A DNA stretch of 64,000 nucleotides. Origin: Vibrio hyugaensis. GTDB taxonomy: Bacteria > Pseudomonadota > Gammaproteobacteria > Enterobacterales > Vibrionaceae. This document shows positions 26,514-35,615 of this stretch, piece by piece. The DNA lies in contig NZ_CP025794.1 in the NCBI RefSeq assembly GCF_002906655.1, positions 62,001 to 126,000 of the forward strand. Direction: 5' to 3'. The notes under the pieces are model-generated. The model saw only the letters and a program-made list of their open reading frames with translations. It did no database searches and had not been told where the DNA came from. The translations under genes were made by a program, and so were the position numbers. Numbering within the stretch: position 1 is the first letter of the stretch; each line of letters begins with the position of its first letter.

Positions 26514-27362
26514 ATGGAAACAAAACAAAAACAGGCTAATGTTTACCCTCTAAATATAGAGCTTCCTTCTCTAAAGTCTCTATTTATCGAAATGTATTTT
26601 GGTGACCAGTTATTGAGCACGGGCACCGCAACACTAATCTCCAACACTCATCAATCTCACTGTGCTTTAGTAACTAATAGACATAACGTTACAGGTAGAC
26701 ATCAAGAAACAGGAGAGTGTTTAAGCTCGACCCTGGGTGTTCCTGATAATATTGTTATTCATTTTCATCGACCTGAGGATGATATTGGGGACTGGATTAA
26801 GGTTAAGTTACCATTATATCGAGAGGACGGTTCTCCATTTTGGATTGAGCATCCCAAGTTAGGTGAAAAAGCTGATATTGTTGCTCTAAATCTAAACTGG
26901 GGTAGTGATGTGCTTAAATTACCGTACTATCTCCAGCTTGATCTTGACCGTGTTGGCATGGTTGTTAGTCCAGCAGAACCTGTGAGTGTAATTGGTTTCC
27001 CGTTTGGTATGTCTACAAGCGGAAAATTGCCTGTTTGGGCGACAGGGTTCTTAGCACAAGAACTAAGTTTGATCTCAGAAGACAATCCTGTATTTCTAAT
27101 TGACTGTCGAACGAGACAGGGTCAATCGGGTTCGCCAGTTATCGCTTTTAGAACGTCTGGTTACAGAACAATAAAAGATAACCGAATTAGTGCAAGTTTG
27201 TCGGGTAATGTTGCTTGGGAGTTTCTAGGAATTTATTCTGGTCGAGTAAACGCGCAATCAGATCTAGGTCGCGTTTGGCACGTATCCGCACTAGAAGAGC
27301 TATTGAATGCTGCTGAATATGATTATAACTCACGTAAGAAAATTAAAGAGACCGAGGAATAA
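26514..27362 (+). CDS. Cytoplasmic trypsin-like serine protease
   Basis: 282 residues, no signal peptide. The chymotrypsin-fold triad is readable: H57 in VTNRHNVTG, D121 in KADIVALNL and S205 in RQGQSGSPV. The Gly before the serine and the P after SGS are conserved. Without a signal sequence it should act inside the cell; proteases of this kind appear as effectors in some bacterial defence systems, but here there is no partner gene in the cassette. Confidence 0.85.
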   Translation: METKQKQANVYPLNIELPSLKSLFIEMYFGDQLLSTGTATLISNTHQSHCALVTNRHNVTGRHQETGECLSSTLGVPDNIVIHFHRPEDDIGDWIKVKLPLYREDGSPFWIEHPKLGEKADIVALNLNWGSDVLKLPYYLQLDLDRVGMVVSPAEPVSVIGFPFGMSTSGKLPVWATGFLAQELSLISEDNPVFLIDCRTRQGQSGSPVIAFRTSGYRTIKDNRISASLSGNVAWEFLGIYSGRVNAQSDLGRVWHVSALEELLNAAEYDYNSRKKIKETEE

Positions 27363-27368
27363 TTCGTA

Positions 27369-27490
27369 TAACAAAGCGTTCAAGACGGATTCCCAACGCA
27401 AGGCGTTTTCGGCATACTTTGGGTTAAGTGTTTATGTCACAATGGTTTAGGCAGGGTGGTTGGCGTTGCTCACCACTTAACGCGGCGTTA
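27369..27490 (+). repeat. attC site, T3
   Basis: 122 bp, left arm GCGTTCAAGACGG; 11-bp end match TTATACGAATT. Confidence 0.96.
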
Positions 27491-27509
27491 TAAAAACCTA
27501 GGAGGATAT

Positions 27510-28496
27510 TTGGAAAGTAATACAATCAATCAACACTTTTTGTCACAGGCTGAACAAAGGTTGAACTCATTTAACCCTTCAGCGCGCTTAAGAAATCAAA
27601 AGCTCTTCTCTTATGACGTTCTTTCACATGATGATGGTACGTTAGCTAATCCAAAGAGTGTCAGTATTTCTCGGAATTTGTCTGACTTAGATTTGTATAG
27701 TTTCAATGTTTTAGATAAAACCGTCAGGCTCAATTTTGAAAGCGAGTTTGGTCGATATGAATCTGATATATCGAATGCAACTGAAGCACTATTGTGTAAG
27801 GTATCTAACGGAGACACCGACTGCTCCGCTGAACTCCAAAAAGTATTCATTCTTAAATTTTTGAACAGTATTAGAAATCCTTATTCATATAAAAATACGC
27901 TTTCATTTCTGGGAAGTTATGTCACTTATCACCCTACTGAACCGAAGCTCAAAGCTGTTTACGATAGTATTGAAAACAGCAATAAACCGCACTTATCTGC
28001 CATTTGTGAACGATATGGGTTTACACCCCAAGAGTATGTTAATTGGTTAAAGGCAATCTATTTGCTCTTGTTTGTTCGCGACCAGCATGGCGTAAACATT
28101 CTTGAAGCATTAGCTAGAAGCTTCTATGAAAATCAGAATGCTTATATTTATGTGATTATTTCTACTTACACTAAAGGGCAAGCAGTTTTATTATCAGACC
28201 GTGGTTACAATCAGTTTGATGATTCTGGTAGCAGCATAAACTATGAATTTAACTTGAACTCAAATGCTCATATTGCATACTATTTTGCTGATATAACAAA
28301 GGCTTTACCACTAGAGCACCCACTGCATGGGAATGAGAGAGTGCAAGAGTTATTCAGAACTCTGCCAAAAGAAATCAATGTTTCTTTGGTTAACGATGAT
28401 GAAGAAATACTTAGCGCCTACAATTCGAGAACAATAATGCAAAGTGCTAACAAGGTCTTTTGTAAGTCAGGTGATCTTATCGAAAACGGTTTATAA
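27510..28496 (+). CDS. DUF4238-like protein
   Basis: 328 residues from the TTG at 27510, five bases or fewer after AGGAGG. The N-terminus has the NQHFLSQ pattern (7-13) shared with the DUF4238-like protein at 1614-2723, although the two diverge strongly afterwards. Soluble. The stop is the attC TAA. Function unknown. Confidence 0.65.
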   Translation: MESNTINQHFLSQAEQRLNSFNPSARLRNQKLFSYDVLSHDDGTLANPKSVSISRNLSDLDLYSFNVLDKTVRLNFESEFGRYESDISNATEALLCKVSNGDTDCSAELQKVFILKFLNSIRNPYSYKNTLSFLGSYVTYHPTEPKLKAVYDSIENSNKPHLSAICERYGFTPQEYVNWLKAIYLLLFVRDQHGVNILEALARSFYENQNAYIYVIISTYTKGQAVLLSDRGYNQFDDSGSSINYEFNLNSNAHIAYYFADITKALPLEHPLHGNERVQELFRTLPKEINVSLVNDDEEILSAYNSRTIMQSANKVFCKSGDLIENGL

Positions 28497-28584
28497 CAAA
28501 GCATTTAAGAGTGATTCGCAACGCTTGGCATTTTCGCTTCGCTCAAGTGTAGCCAAGCGTCGCTCACACCTTAATGCGGCGTTA
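28494..28584 (+). repeat. attC site, T2s
   Basis: 91-bp short form; its TAA stops the gene at 27510. Confidence 0.96.
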
Positions 28585-28614
28585 TGAGCATCGTCAGTTT
28601 AGAGGTAAATATTA

Positions 28615-29313
28615 GTGTTTGATTTAATTTTGAACAATATTGGAGAGTCATTGACAGTTGGTGGAGTTGTAATTGCCTTGTCAGGGTTTCTTAGCAAGTT
28701 TTTATCAACCCGCTTCATTGAAGGGTATAAATCGAAGTCATTAAAAGAACTCGAAAAGCTTAAGAAAGAATATCAAAGAGAGTTGCGAGATTTAGATGAT
28801 AAGTTTCAGCTAAATTTACTTAAGGTAGAAAATCAGCTTCAAATATCTAAATCTACTTATGAGTTATTGTTTGACAATAAAGTTAACACGTATAGGTCTC
28901 TATCCGCGTTGAGACTAAAATACTTACGCTATAAACATGAAAATGCAATGCATGAAGAGGATCCAGTAGATGCTATTGAAACTTTTTATCAGTATTTTGT
29001 TCAATGTAAAGTTCTATTAGAAGATAACGCATTATATATAAGTCCGGAGTTATCTGTACGATATGATAAATGGATGGTTAAGGCGTCAAAATGTTTTAAA
29101 CAAGCAAGTATTGATGGTTTAGAGGTTCACGGATTGGCATATACTGAACATGAAAATGACATGAATGTTCATGATGCTCAGTTTCCTGCTCGAAATGCAC
29201 TAGTAAATGATACACAAGATCTAATGGAAAGCATATTTGAGCAGATCAACACTGACTTAGATATTATAAGGAGTGTCAGCAACCGCCCATTGGAAAATCG
29301 AAAATGCTCATAA
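28615..29313 (+). CDS. Membrane-anchored coiled-coil protein
   Basis: 232 residues from GTG, AGAGGT nine bases upstream. One N-terminal membrane helix (about 12-32), then a strongly charged coiled coil (about 38-78, KSLKELEKLKKEYQRELRDL), then a helical domain to the end. Similar layouts occur in several integron and prophage proteins of unknown role. Stop in the attC. Confidence 0.75.
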   Translation: MFDLILNNIGESLTVGGVVIALSGFLSKFLSTRFIEGYKSKSLKELEKLKKEYQRELRDLDDKFQLNLLKVENQLQISKSTYELLFDNKVNTYRSLSALRLKYLRYKHENAMHEEDPVDAIETFYQYFVQCKVLLEDNALYISPELSVRYDKWMVKASKCFKQASIDGLEVHGLAYTEHENDMNVHDAQFPARNALVNDTQDLMESIFEQINTDLDIIRSVSNRPLENRKCS

Positions 29314-29431
29314 CAAAGCGTTTAAGACAGATTCGCAACGCTCGGCACTTTCGGTTTGATTCACCTTTAGTGTTTACGGCACAATGGTTTAGGTAGGGTG
29401 GTGGCGTTGCTCACTACTTAACGCGGCGTTA
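29311..29431 (+). repeat. attC site, T3
   Basis: 121 bp; left arm reads AAGACAG for AAGACGG; 10-bp end match TTATGAGCAT. Confidence 0.96.
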
Positions 29432-29513
29432 TGTTCTCTTTCCTAAAAAATACCCATGCGCACGACCACTTTACGTCGTAAACTGAAGTTAATTAATAAC
29501 TTAGGTAACAGAT

Positions 29514-29861
29514 ATGGCATTCTCTGAAATCGAACAAAAACGATATGAAAAAGCAGTTGAGAGTTATCTTGATTCTCGTCGACCACCAGTAGAAATTAGG
29601 AGCGAGTTGGATCTTGGGTATCGAATGGATGGGCAGGCAATTGAAATATTCGAAGTTCGTCCAAAATGGAATAACCCAAGTGAAAAAATGGAAAGTCCTA
29701 TAGCTAAAGTGAAGTACTACAAATCACGTAACGAGTGGGCAATCTATTGGATGAAATCCGATTTAAAATGGCACATTTATGAACCAACACCAGAAGTGAA
29801 GAATCTAGAGTCATTTTTTGAGGTTCTAAATGAGGATATTTATGGAAGCTTTTGGGGATAG
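29514..29861 (+). CDS. DUF3024 family protein
   Basis: 115 residues. The sequence fits what I know of DUF3024: RRPP...R..LDLGYRMDGQAIEIFEVRPKW (22-52), KVKYYKSRNEWAIYWMKSDLKWHIYEP (66-92) and a final FWG. Function unknown; it is frequent in Vibrio integrons. The 82-bp leader holds two small inverted repeats (ACGAC/GTCGT; AAGTTA/TAACTT) of unclear meaning. Confidence 0.88.
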   Translation: MAFSEIEQKRYEKAVESYLDSRRPPVEIRSELDLGYRMDGQAIEIFEVRPKWNNPSEKMESPIAKVKYYKSRNEWAIYWMKSDLKWHIYEPTPEVKNLESFFEVLNEDIYGSFWG

Positions 29862-29874
29862 TTAGCCCCGTACA

Positions 29875-29996
29875 TAACAAAGCGTTTAAGACGGATTCCC
29901 AACGCTCGGCATTTTAAGCTTATTTTGGGTTAAGTGTTTATGTCACAATGGTTTAGGTAGGGTGGTTGGCGTTGCTCACCACTTAACGCGGCGTTA
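29875..29996 (+). repeat. attC site, T3
   Basis: 122 bp. The cassette ends match over only 6 bp (TTATGT / ACATAA), the weakest ordinary case here. Confidence 0.96.
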
Positions 29997-30073
29997 GCTT
30001 TCTAAGTGCACATCATTGATTTTTATACACTTTTTGATGCTGTTGCACCATAGAAAGCCTAGACTCTAGCAGC

Positions 30074-30361
30074 TCATTTTCGTAGTTTTGTTAAGCGCTT
30101 TTCAACTTCTTTTTGCTCCCAGTCATCCCCTAAAAAATTGAATATCTCAAATGCCTTGATAGCGTGTGAAACCATAAATATTCCCCAGCCTAAAGCAGGA
30201 TAAATTGCCCAAAGTTCCTCAGTACCAGTTACGAAATTAATGACAAACAATAGGCATATTACCGACAAGTATTTGGTTAAGTGGACATAAAATTCTTTTA
30301 CCTTTTTAACTTGAGCCCGTATGTGTTCTTGTTGATTAGTTGTGTGCATTGTTTGATCCAT
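30074..30361 (-). CDS. 2TM-domain protein (reversed cassette gene)
   Basis: 95 residues from the ATG at 30361 (AAAAAGGATAGTGAA upstream); a longer minus-strand frame to 30472 lacks a ribosome binding site. Two hydrophobic helices (about 34-50 and 56-72, with a GWGIFMVSHAIKAF turn) and a closing EKRLTKLRK helix match the small 2TM domain family. It is one of three reversed cassettes and must carry its own promoter; none is obvious within 100 bp. Confidence 0.75.
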   Translation of the reverse strand: MDQTMHTTNQQEHIRAQVKKVKEFYVHLTKYLSVICLLFVINFVTGTEELWAIYPALGWGIFMVSHAIKAFEIFNFLGDDWEQKEVEKRLTKLRK

Positions 30362-30556
30362 TTCACTATCCTTTTTTAACGTAAGTATCGAATACGGAGT
30401 AATGATAAATGTAGTTGTAGGGCTTGAGGTTTCTTTGCGATGAAATGCTGAAAAGGGGAAGTGAAGTGTCAATAACTAGGATAAAGTGTCCACGCCTAAG
30501 GGATACGAACCCAAAAGTGGCATTCTTGAGTGTCTAGTTCTCCCAAGCTCGTAAGC

Positions 30557-30678
30557 TAACAAAGCGTTTAAGACGGATTCCCAACGCTTGGCATTTTCGG
30601 TTTGATTCAGCTTTAGTGTTTACGGCACAATGGTTTAAATGTGGTGGTCTGCGTTGCTCACCACTTAACGCGGCGTTA
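30557..30678 (+). repeat. attC site, T3
   Basis: 122 bp; closes the reversed 2TM cassette, 7-bp end match TTAGCTT. Confidence 0.96.
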
Positions 30679-30695
30679 TATTTTAGGAGGATAAG

Positions 30696-31454
30696 GTGCA
30701 AGTAAATAATACCTTTCGGCTTCAAATTGAAGAGGCCCTTTGTAAAACACAGTTCAGCTTAGAGGATGTGGAAATAACATATCCTTCTTATGGTGAATTG
30801 GTCTCCATTAAGTTTAAGCATCATGACGGGTTCAAGATCTCGCTTGAAGAGATTGAATACCAAGAAACGTTACAGCTTCACAGGGATATGGAAGACGAAA
30901 TGCTTGCTCCTATGCGCGGTACGCATTATGGTGAGCCTGATACTAAAACCGTCACAAAGAATAAGTATGTCTCGACGGAATCTCCGGGTTCTGTAAAAGC
31001 TACAGATACGATTTCTTTTCTCAACTTAACTAGCTTTATCCAGCGATTGCCTGTTTGGGCTAATAATATAGAAGCTGAGTTGTTATCAATCTACAACCAA
31101 ACAGAATACAGCGATGCGGAACTAGAAAAACAAGTAGAAGCGATTTTTCCGCATGATATTGACAAACCTAATCAGAAGTTCACAGAGAATGAAGTGACCT
31201 CGTTAAAGGAGAACCTTGAAAGGTTGTACCAACGTGTTGAAGAGCTTCAAGAACAGTGCGATATTTCTCAGGCAAAAATTGAAGCACTGCGCTCAGCCAT
31301 AGATAAAGCCAGTGAAAATGCACCTAAGTATCCTAAGTCAATGTGGTTAAAACTTAATAAAGGAAAGATTAAGGAGACCTTGATCAATATATTTAAGTCC
31401 GAGGAAGGGCGTAAATTCCTTCTAAAGGTAGTTGAAAAGATTGCGTTGAATTAA
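30696..31454 (+). CDS. Hypothetical protein with C-terminal coiled coil
   Basis: 252 residues from GTG, AGGAGG five bases upstream. The first 125 residues are mixed alpha/beta; residues 160-212 form a strong coiled coil (ENEVTSLKENLERLYQRVEELQEQ); the end is basic and helical. It may be an oligomeric scaffold or sensor. No family recognised. Confidence 0.7.
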   Translation: MQVNNTFRLQIEEALCKTQFSLEDVEITYPSYGELVSIKFKHHDGFKISLEEIEYQETLQLHRDMEDEMLAPMRGTHYGEPDTKTVTKNKYVSTESPGSVKATDTISFLNLTSFIQRLPVWANNIEAELLSIYNQTEYSDAELEKQVEAIFPHDIDKPNQKFTENEVTSLKENLERLYQRVEELQEQCDISQAKIEALRSAIDKASENAPKYPKSMWLKLNKGKIKETLINIFKSEEGRKFLLKVVEKIALN

Positions 31455-31459
31455 AAATA

Positions 31460-31550
31460 TAACAAAGCATTTAAGAGTGATTCGCAACGCTTGGCAGTTT
31501 CGCTTCGCTCAAGTACAGCCAAGCGCTGCTCACACCTTAATGCGGCGTTA
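31460..31550 (+). repeat. attC site, T2s
   Basis: 91-bp short form; 9-bp end match TTATATTTT. Confidence 0.96.
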
Positions 31551-31977
31551 GTACGGGTTTGACATCAAAGGCCATTAGTTTTGGTGTTTATCTGTTTTGG
31601 CGCTCGTCTTTACACCTTTCAGTTTGTACCTTTCACGTTCTTTCCGGTGGCACTATATGCGGAGTGTTCGCTTTGATTTCACCGTTTACGGCTTCTAACT
31701 CTAGTCTATTTCTTTGGCGCTTATTCATTTTCGTGGTGGCTTTTGAGAGAACCTTGATTACTTTTTGGTGTGGCTGCTGAAGTACGAGGAAAGAATCCTT
31801 TTCTAATTTGAAGCAAGTGAAAGTAGGGCAGTTCAGAGCATTTTTCTTCTAGCCAACTTTCGTCTCTCAATGGCGATAAAGTTTTGTAGCTGCCCGTCTC
31901 ACTTCAGTGTTCAAAGCCTTTCATATCATCTCAATTTTCAATACCTTGGAGCGCATAAATAGAAGTAGCGCATGTAC
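31551..31977. other. ORF-less cassette family A, copy 5
   Basis: 427-bp body, TTGACA kept. Small indels relative to other copies (for example CTCTAGTC for CTCTTAGCC) change frames. Confidence 0.85.
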
Positions 31978-32098
31978 TAACAAATTGCTTAAGAGTGATT
32001 CGTAACGCGTGGCATTTTTACTTTGCGGTGGCTTATGGTGATTAAGGCGTCGTGCGGTAGCTTTTGTATTGCGTTACTCACACCTTAGCAAGGCGTTA
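31978..32098 (+). repeat. attC site, T7
   Basis: 121 bp, one base longer (TTATGGTGATT); closes A copy 5. Confidence 0.97.
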
Positions 32099-32132
32099 GG
32101 GCTTACTACAAAAAATTTGCAAGGATGGCGAA

Positions 32133-32453
32133 ATGGTAAGGTTTTATCTAGTTCTTACTTTGTTAGGTATATTGCTACCGTATGGAGCGTTGGTTCCTTG
32201 GCTAGTTGCTAATGGCTTAGATATTAGTCTTTTGTTCAGTGAAGCGGTGGCAAACCCCATTAGTATAATGGCCTGGCTTGATGTCTTGGTTGGTGCGATT
32301 GCTCTGATAGGCTTTATTTTAGTGGACGGGCAAAAACATAAAGTGAAGTATCGATATTTTGCAGTGTTGGGAACTTTGTCAGTTGGTGTGTCGTTTGGGC
32401 TCCCAATGTACCTTTATTTCAAAGAAAAACAGTCCCTTCAGCCACAGCCCTAA
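32133..32453 (+). CDS. DUF2834 family membrane protein
   Basis: 106 residues with three hydrophobic helices (about 4-24, 44-66 and 77-97). LLPYGALVPWLVANGLDISLLF...NPISIMAWLDVLVGAIALIGFILVDG matches DUF2834. Stop in the attC. Role unknown. Confidence 0.85.
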   Translation: MVRFYLVLTLLGILLPYGALVPWLVANGLDISLLFSEAVANPISIMAWLDVLVGAIALIGFILVDGQKHKVKYRYFAVLGTLSVGVSFGLPMYLYFKEKQSLQPQP

Positions 32454-32570
32454 CAATAAATTTAAGAGTGATTCACAACGCTTGGCGCTTTCACTTCAAG
32501 CTAGTTTAGTGTTTATGGCACAATGCTTTAGCTAAGGTGGCGGCGTTGTTCACACCTTAATTTGGCGTTA
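32451..32570 (+). repeat. attC site, T6
   Basis: 120 bp; the second T6 site, one base shorter than that at 10741. Confidence 0.96.
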
Positions 32571-32627
32571 GCGGAAATGAAAACGCGTTATTAATGATTA
32601 AGTTGAGTAAATACAGGAGTTAAACTG

Positions 32628-32798
32628 ATGTGTAATGAAAATTCTACAGAAGAGATGAGAAAGTTTATTGATATTGCTGATGAGGCATATCCAGATATGC
32701 CCAGAACACCTGAAGAGCATGATATGTCAATCGAGCAGATTCGATTACAGGTGACAGAAAATATTGATGACAATAAAACAAACGATGAAGAAGATTGA
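32628..32798 (+). CDS. Small acidic protein preceding a GIY-YIG gene
   Basis: 56 residues, very acidic (tail NIDDNKTNDEED), with GGAG before the ATG. It is first in a two-gene cassette, three bases upstream of the GIY-YIG gene. Size, charge and order recall an antitoxin or inhibitor, but no family is recognised and the role is a guess. Confidence 0.65.
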   Translation: MCNENSTEEMRKFIDIADEAYPDMPRTPEEHDMSIEQIRLQVTENIDDNKTNDEED

Positions 32799-32801
32799 AA
32801 G

Positions 32802-33248
32802 TTGTTAAACTGTATTGATTTTGATGAATTAATGTTGTCATCACCCAGCAGTGCTATCAAAGCTTTTGAAAGTAAGTTAAGTAAATCAACAGCTTCATTT
32901 TCTAATATGAGCTCTTTCCCCCTTTATCATGGATTGTACTTTGTATATTTAGAAAATCAGGTCATTTACATTGGGAAAGCAGACAAGCAACCAATAAGAA
33001 AGCGTTGTGAACAATATGTGGGGACAAGTACTGGTGCAACTCTACGTCTCAAGATAGAGAAAGCTACGGGTAGTGATAAGCAAGGATCAATAGCTTATAT
33101 TTCTAAAAATCTTAAAGCTCGTTTTATTGAGTTAGGAAATTTAGAGCAAATTCCTGTTTTGGAAGAGATTGCAATATGGGCATTCCAACCAAAGTTAAAC
33201 GTCATTAAACCAAAAACATTTAGATATGAGTTAACAAATTTCAGCTAA
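32802..33248 (+). CDS. GIY-YIG nuclease-like protein
   Basis: 148 residues from TTG. GLYFVYLENQVIYIGKADKQPIRKRCEQY (45-73) is the GIY-YIG motif with its following arginine (R69 or R71), and a glutamate late in the domain (EEIAIWAF, about 127) fits the metal-binding position. It could be an endonuclease. The stop is the attC TAA. Confidence 0.8.
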   Translation: MLNCIDFDELMLSSPSSAIKAFESKLSKSTASFSNMSSFPLYHGLYFVYLENQVIYIGKADKQPIRKRCEQYVGTSTGATLRLKIEKATGSDKQGSIAYISKNLKARFIELGNLEQIPVLEEIAIWAFQPKLNVIKPKTFRYELTNFS

Positions 33249-33336
33249 CAAAGCATTTAAGAGTGATTCGCAACGCTCGGCATTTTCGCTTCGCTCAAGT
33301 ATAGCCAAGCGCTGCTCACACCTTAATGCGGCGTTA
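33246..33336 (+). repeat. attC site, T2s
   Basis: 91-bp short form; end match 10 of 11 with the cassette start at 32568. Confidence 0.96.
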
Positions 33337-33796
33337 TGTTTACTTGTAATTCAAAGGCTTAAAGGTCTTAGGCTCTAGTTCTCTGTCCCTCTGGTAATTC
33401 GTCCCTAGTAGACTCAGCAAATCAGTATTGTCGGTCTAAGTTCTTGAACCACTCAGCCTGTAAAACATGCCAATATTCGTGGGTTGCTTCATTGTCAGGT
33501 CGTGGCGGTCGGTTGTTTGTGTAACTGGCTTTAAGTCGCTTTAGGGTTCTTAGCCAATTAGCATTTCGGCTTGGCAGTTGCCTCGGCAACTCATCATTGT
33601 CTTGCGCTTTTGTTGGAAAGAAAGGGCGCTTGTTGTTTCTTGGTCGGATTGCCTCATTGGGCAGGGAAGTGGAATGACTCGCTTCTAGTTGGTCGCCTTT
33701 GGCGGCCAAGTTGGTTTCAGCCTTGTGGTTTGCTTCAGAAAACTAGTTAGAAATATCAGTTCTTTCTCAGTTAAATCATGTATTTGTGGTAAAACA
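33337..33796. other. ORF-less cassette family E, copy 2
   Basis: 460-bp body matching 235-694. A 95-codon minus-strand frame from a TTG (33709-33422) is open here but has no ribosome binding site and is broken in copy 1. I leave it uncalled as a possible relic. Confidence 0.8.
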
Positions 33797-33916
33797 TAAC
33801 AAACTGTTTAAGAGTGATTCGCAACGCGTGGCATTTTTACTATGCGTTGCGTTTAGTGTTTAAGGTGGTATGCGTGAGCTTCGTAATTGCGTTGCTCACA
33901 CCTTAACAGGGCGTTA
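33797..33916 (+). repeat. attC site, T1
   Basis: 120 bp; closes family E copy 2. Confidence 0.97.
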
Positions 33917-33927
33917 TAAGGTATTTG

Positions 33928-34191
33928 ATGATAGAGCTTACAGATAAGATTATTGGTCCCAAATACAGAGTTCTTAATCCAATTCTTGAATTGCTCTTGG
34001 AAAGCGGGAATGAAGTTTTTACTGACTATACGTGGAGCTCTAATCCTACTGGTTATCTTTGTATTTTAAAAAAGCCAATAGACTTTGATTTAATTGAAAG
34101 CCGATTTGTATTGCCAAAAAGCATCCACTTAAACAAAAGATTTGGTGAAGTTAATTATGGGTTAGGCACAGTAATCATTCGTTGTGCGTAA
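33928..34191 (+). CDS. Hypothetical protein
   Basis: 87 residues from the ATG at 33928, six bases after AAGGT. Mixed alpha/beta and soluble; no family recognised. Cassette ends match over 9 bp. Confidence 0.65.
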   Translation: MIELTDKIIGPKYRVLNPILELLLESGNEVFTDYTWSSNPTGYLCILKKPIDFDLIESRFVLPKSIHLNKRFGEVNYGLGTVIIRCA

Positions 34192-34196
34192 CCTTA

Positions 34197-34316
34197 TAAC
34201 AAATTGTTTAAGAGTGATTCGGCACGCGTGGCATTTTTACTATGCGTCAAGTTTAGTGATTAAGGTGGTATGCGGAGGCTTCGGTATTGCGTGCCTCACA
34301 CCTTAACAAGGCGTTA
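34197..34316 (+). repeat. attC site, T4
   Basis: 120 bp, left arm TTGTTTAAG. Confidence 0.97.
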
Positions 34317-34398
34317 GGTGCCACAAAAGTTTAGTCATCTCATTGAAACATAAATATGCAACCCCAATTATATTAGTGCTATTCCAAAGGAGCGATAT

Positions 34399-34854
34399 AT
34401 GACTAATGTGATTCCATTTCGTAGAAAAAAAGTTGTAGAAACAGAGCCTAAAAAGAATTCTCCTATGGGGGCGTCAATCAAAATGACAGATTGTCATTTA
34501 GAAGGAAATGGGATTGGGATGCTGCTTGGAGATGGCGTCGAAGTTGATATGGATAACACACAGTTTGTGAATAATGGTGCAGGAATCGTCGCAGGCAGTT
34601 TAGACGATCAGTTTTTACAAATACTAAAAACTGCAACCGCAACAGAGCGCTTCAAGTTTGCTAATGAGTTATCAGGTATTGTTGGTGAGTCGGATACCCA
34701 AAAACGGCAGGAGCTAATTAAAAAGTCTAGCTTAGGTCAAAAACTATCTACGGTGGCAAATGTTGCAACGGTAGGGTCTTGGCTAGGTGAGGTTATCGAA
34801 GGTGTTAGTTCTATGGATCTAAATACAGTTATGCAAACTATCATGGGAGGCTAG
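34399..34854 (+). CDS. Short beta-helix protein with helical C-terminus
   Basis: 151 residues with AAAGGAG upstream. After a basic N-terminus (PFRRKK), residues 25-67 carry beta-helix rungs (KMTDCHLEGNGIGMLLGDG, then VDMDNTQFVNNGAGIVAG). A helical domain and a mildly hydrophobic segment (about 115-135) follow. It resembles, in layout, the pair at 22528-23218. Function unknown. Confidence 0.65.
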   Translation: MTNVIPFRRKKVVETEPKKNSPMGASIKMTDCHLEGNGIGMLLGDGVEVDMDNTQFVNNGAGIVAGSLDDQFLQILKTATATERFKFANELSGIVGESDTQKRQELIKKSSLGQKLSTVANVATVGSWLGEVIEGVSSMDLNTVMQTIMGG

Positions 34855-34858
34855 CACC

Positions 34859-34978
34859 TAACAAACTGTTTAAGAGTGATTCGCAACGCGTGGCATTTTT
34901 ACTATGCGTTGCGTCTAGTGTTTAAGGTAGTATGCAGCGGCATCGGTATTGCGTTGCTCACACCTTAACAGGGCGTTA
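34859..34978 (+). repeat. attC site, T1
   Basis: 120 bp; 8-bp end match TTAGGTGC. Confidence 0.97.
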
Positions 34979-35478
34979 GTCGCCAGAAAAAGCTAGCAAT
35001 CAAAATCATGTTTTTAAGTTCAAAATTTGGCTGATGATTGGTTGCTATACAGGCTCTTCATCGATGGTCATAACTCAGTTTCAGCTGTTTTAAGTCCAAA
35101 GTTATGCAAGTGTCCTAGCGGTTGTTTTGTTCTTTGGTGCTGACAGAACAGGGCAATCGAGAGTCTATTTTTGGTTGCAACTCTGCTCGGTGAGTTTGTT
35201 GGTTAAAAAGCAGATCTACTCGCTGAAAAAACGTTTTCTCTGGTGTTGTAAGTTCCATGTGGTTTCAGTGACTTTGTTGAAAGTCCGCACTGTTAGATTG
35301 GTTTTCCAAAAGCGTTTTTCGGTGTTGTCAGTCCGTTTTCTACGGCGTTGTTTGTTCCAAGTGGTTTCATTGAGTAGCCGCTTTGAGACTACACCTGACT
35401 TAAATGCATCAAAGCACATAAAGTTTGTTGTTCGCAAAGTTTAGTTCGGCTTAAAATTGGCGCTCGGTGCCTCGCGAC
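34979..35478. other. ORF-less cassette family C, copy 3
   Basis: 500-bp body closed by a T1b attC, another C copy without the usual T8 site. Confidence 0.85.
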
Positions 35479-35598
35479 TAACAAACTGTTCAAGAGGGAT
35501 TCGCAACGCGTGGCATTTTCACTATGCGTTGTTTTTGGTGATTAAGGAGCTATTCAGCGGCTTCGGTATTGCGTTGCTCACCCCTTAACAGGGCGTTA
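35479..35598 (+). repeat. attC site, T1b
   Basis: 120 bp; closes C copy 3. Confidence 0.97.
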
Positions 35599-35615
35599 TG
35601 CATTAGAGGACTTCA

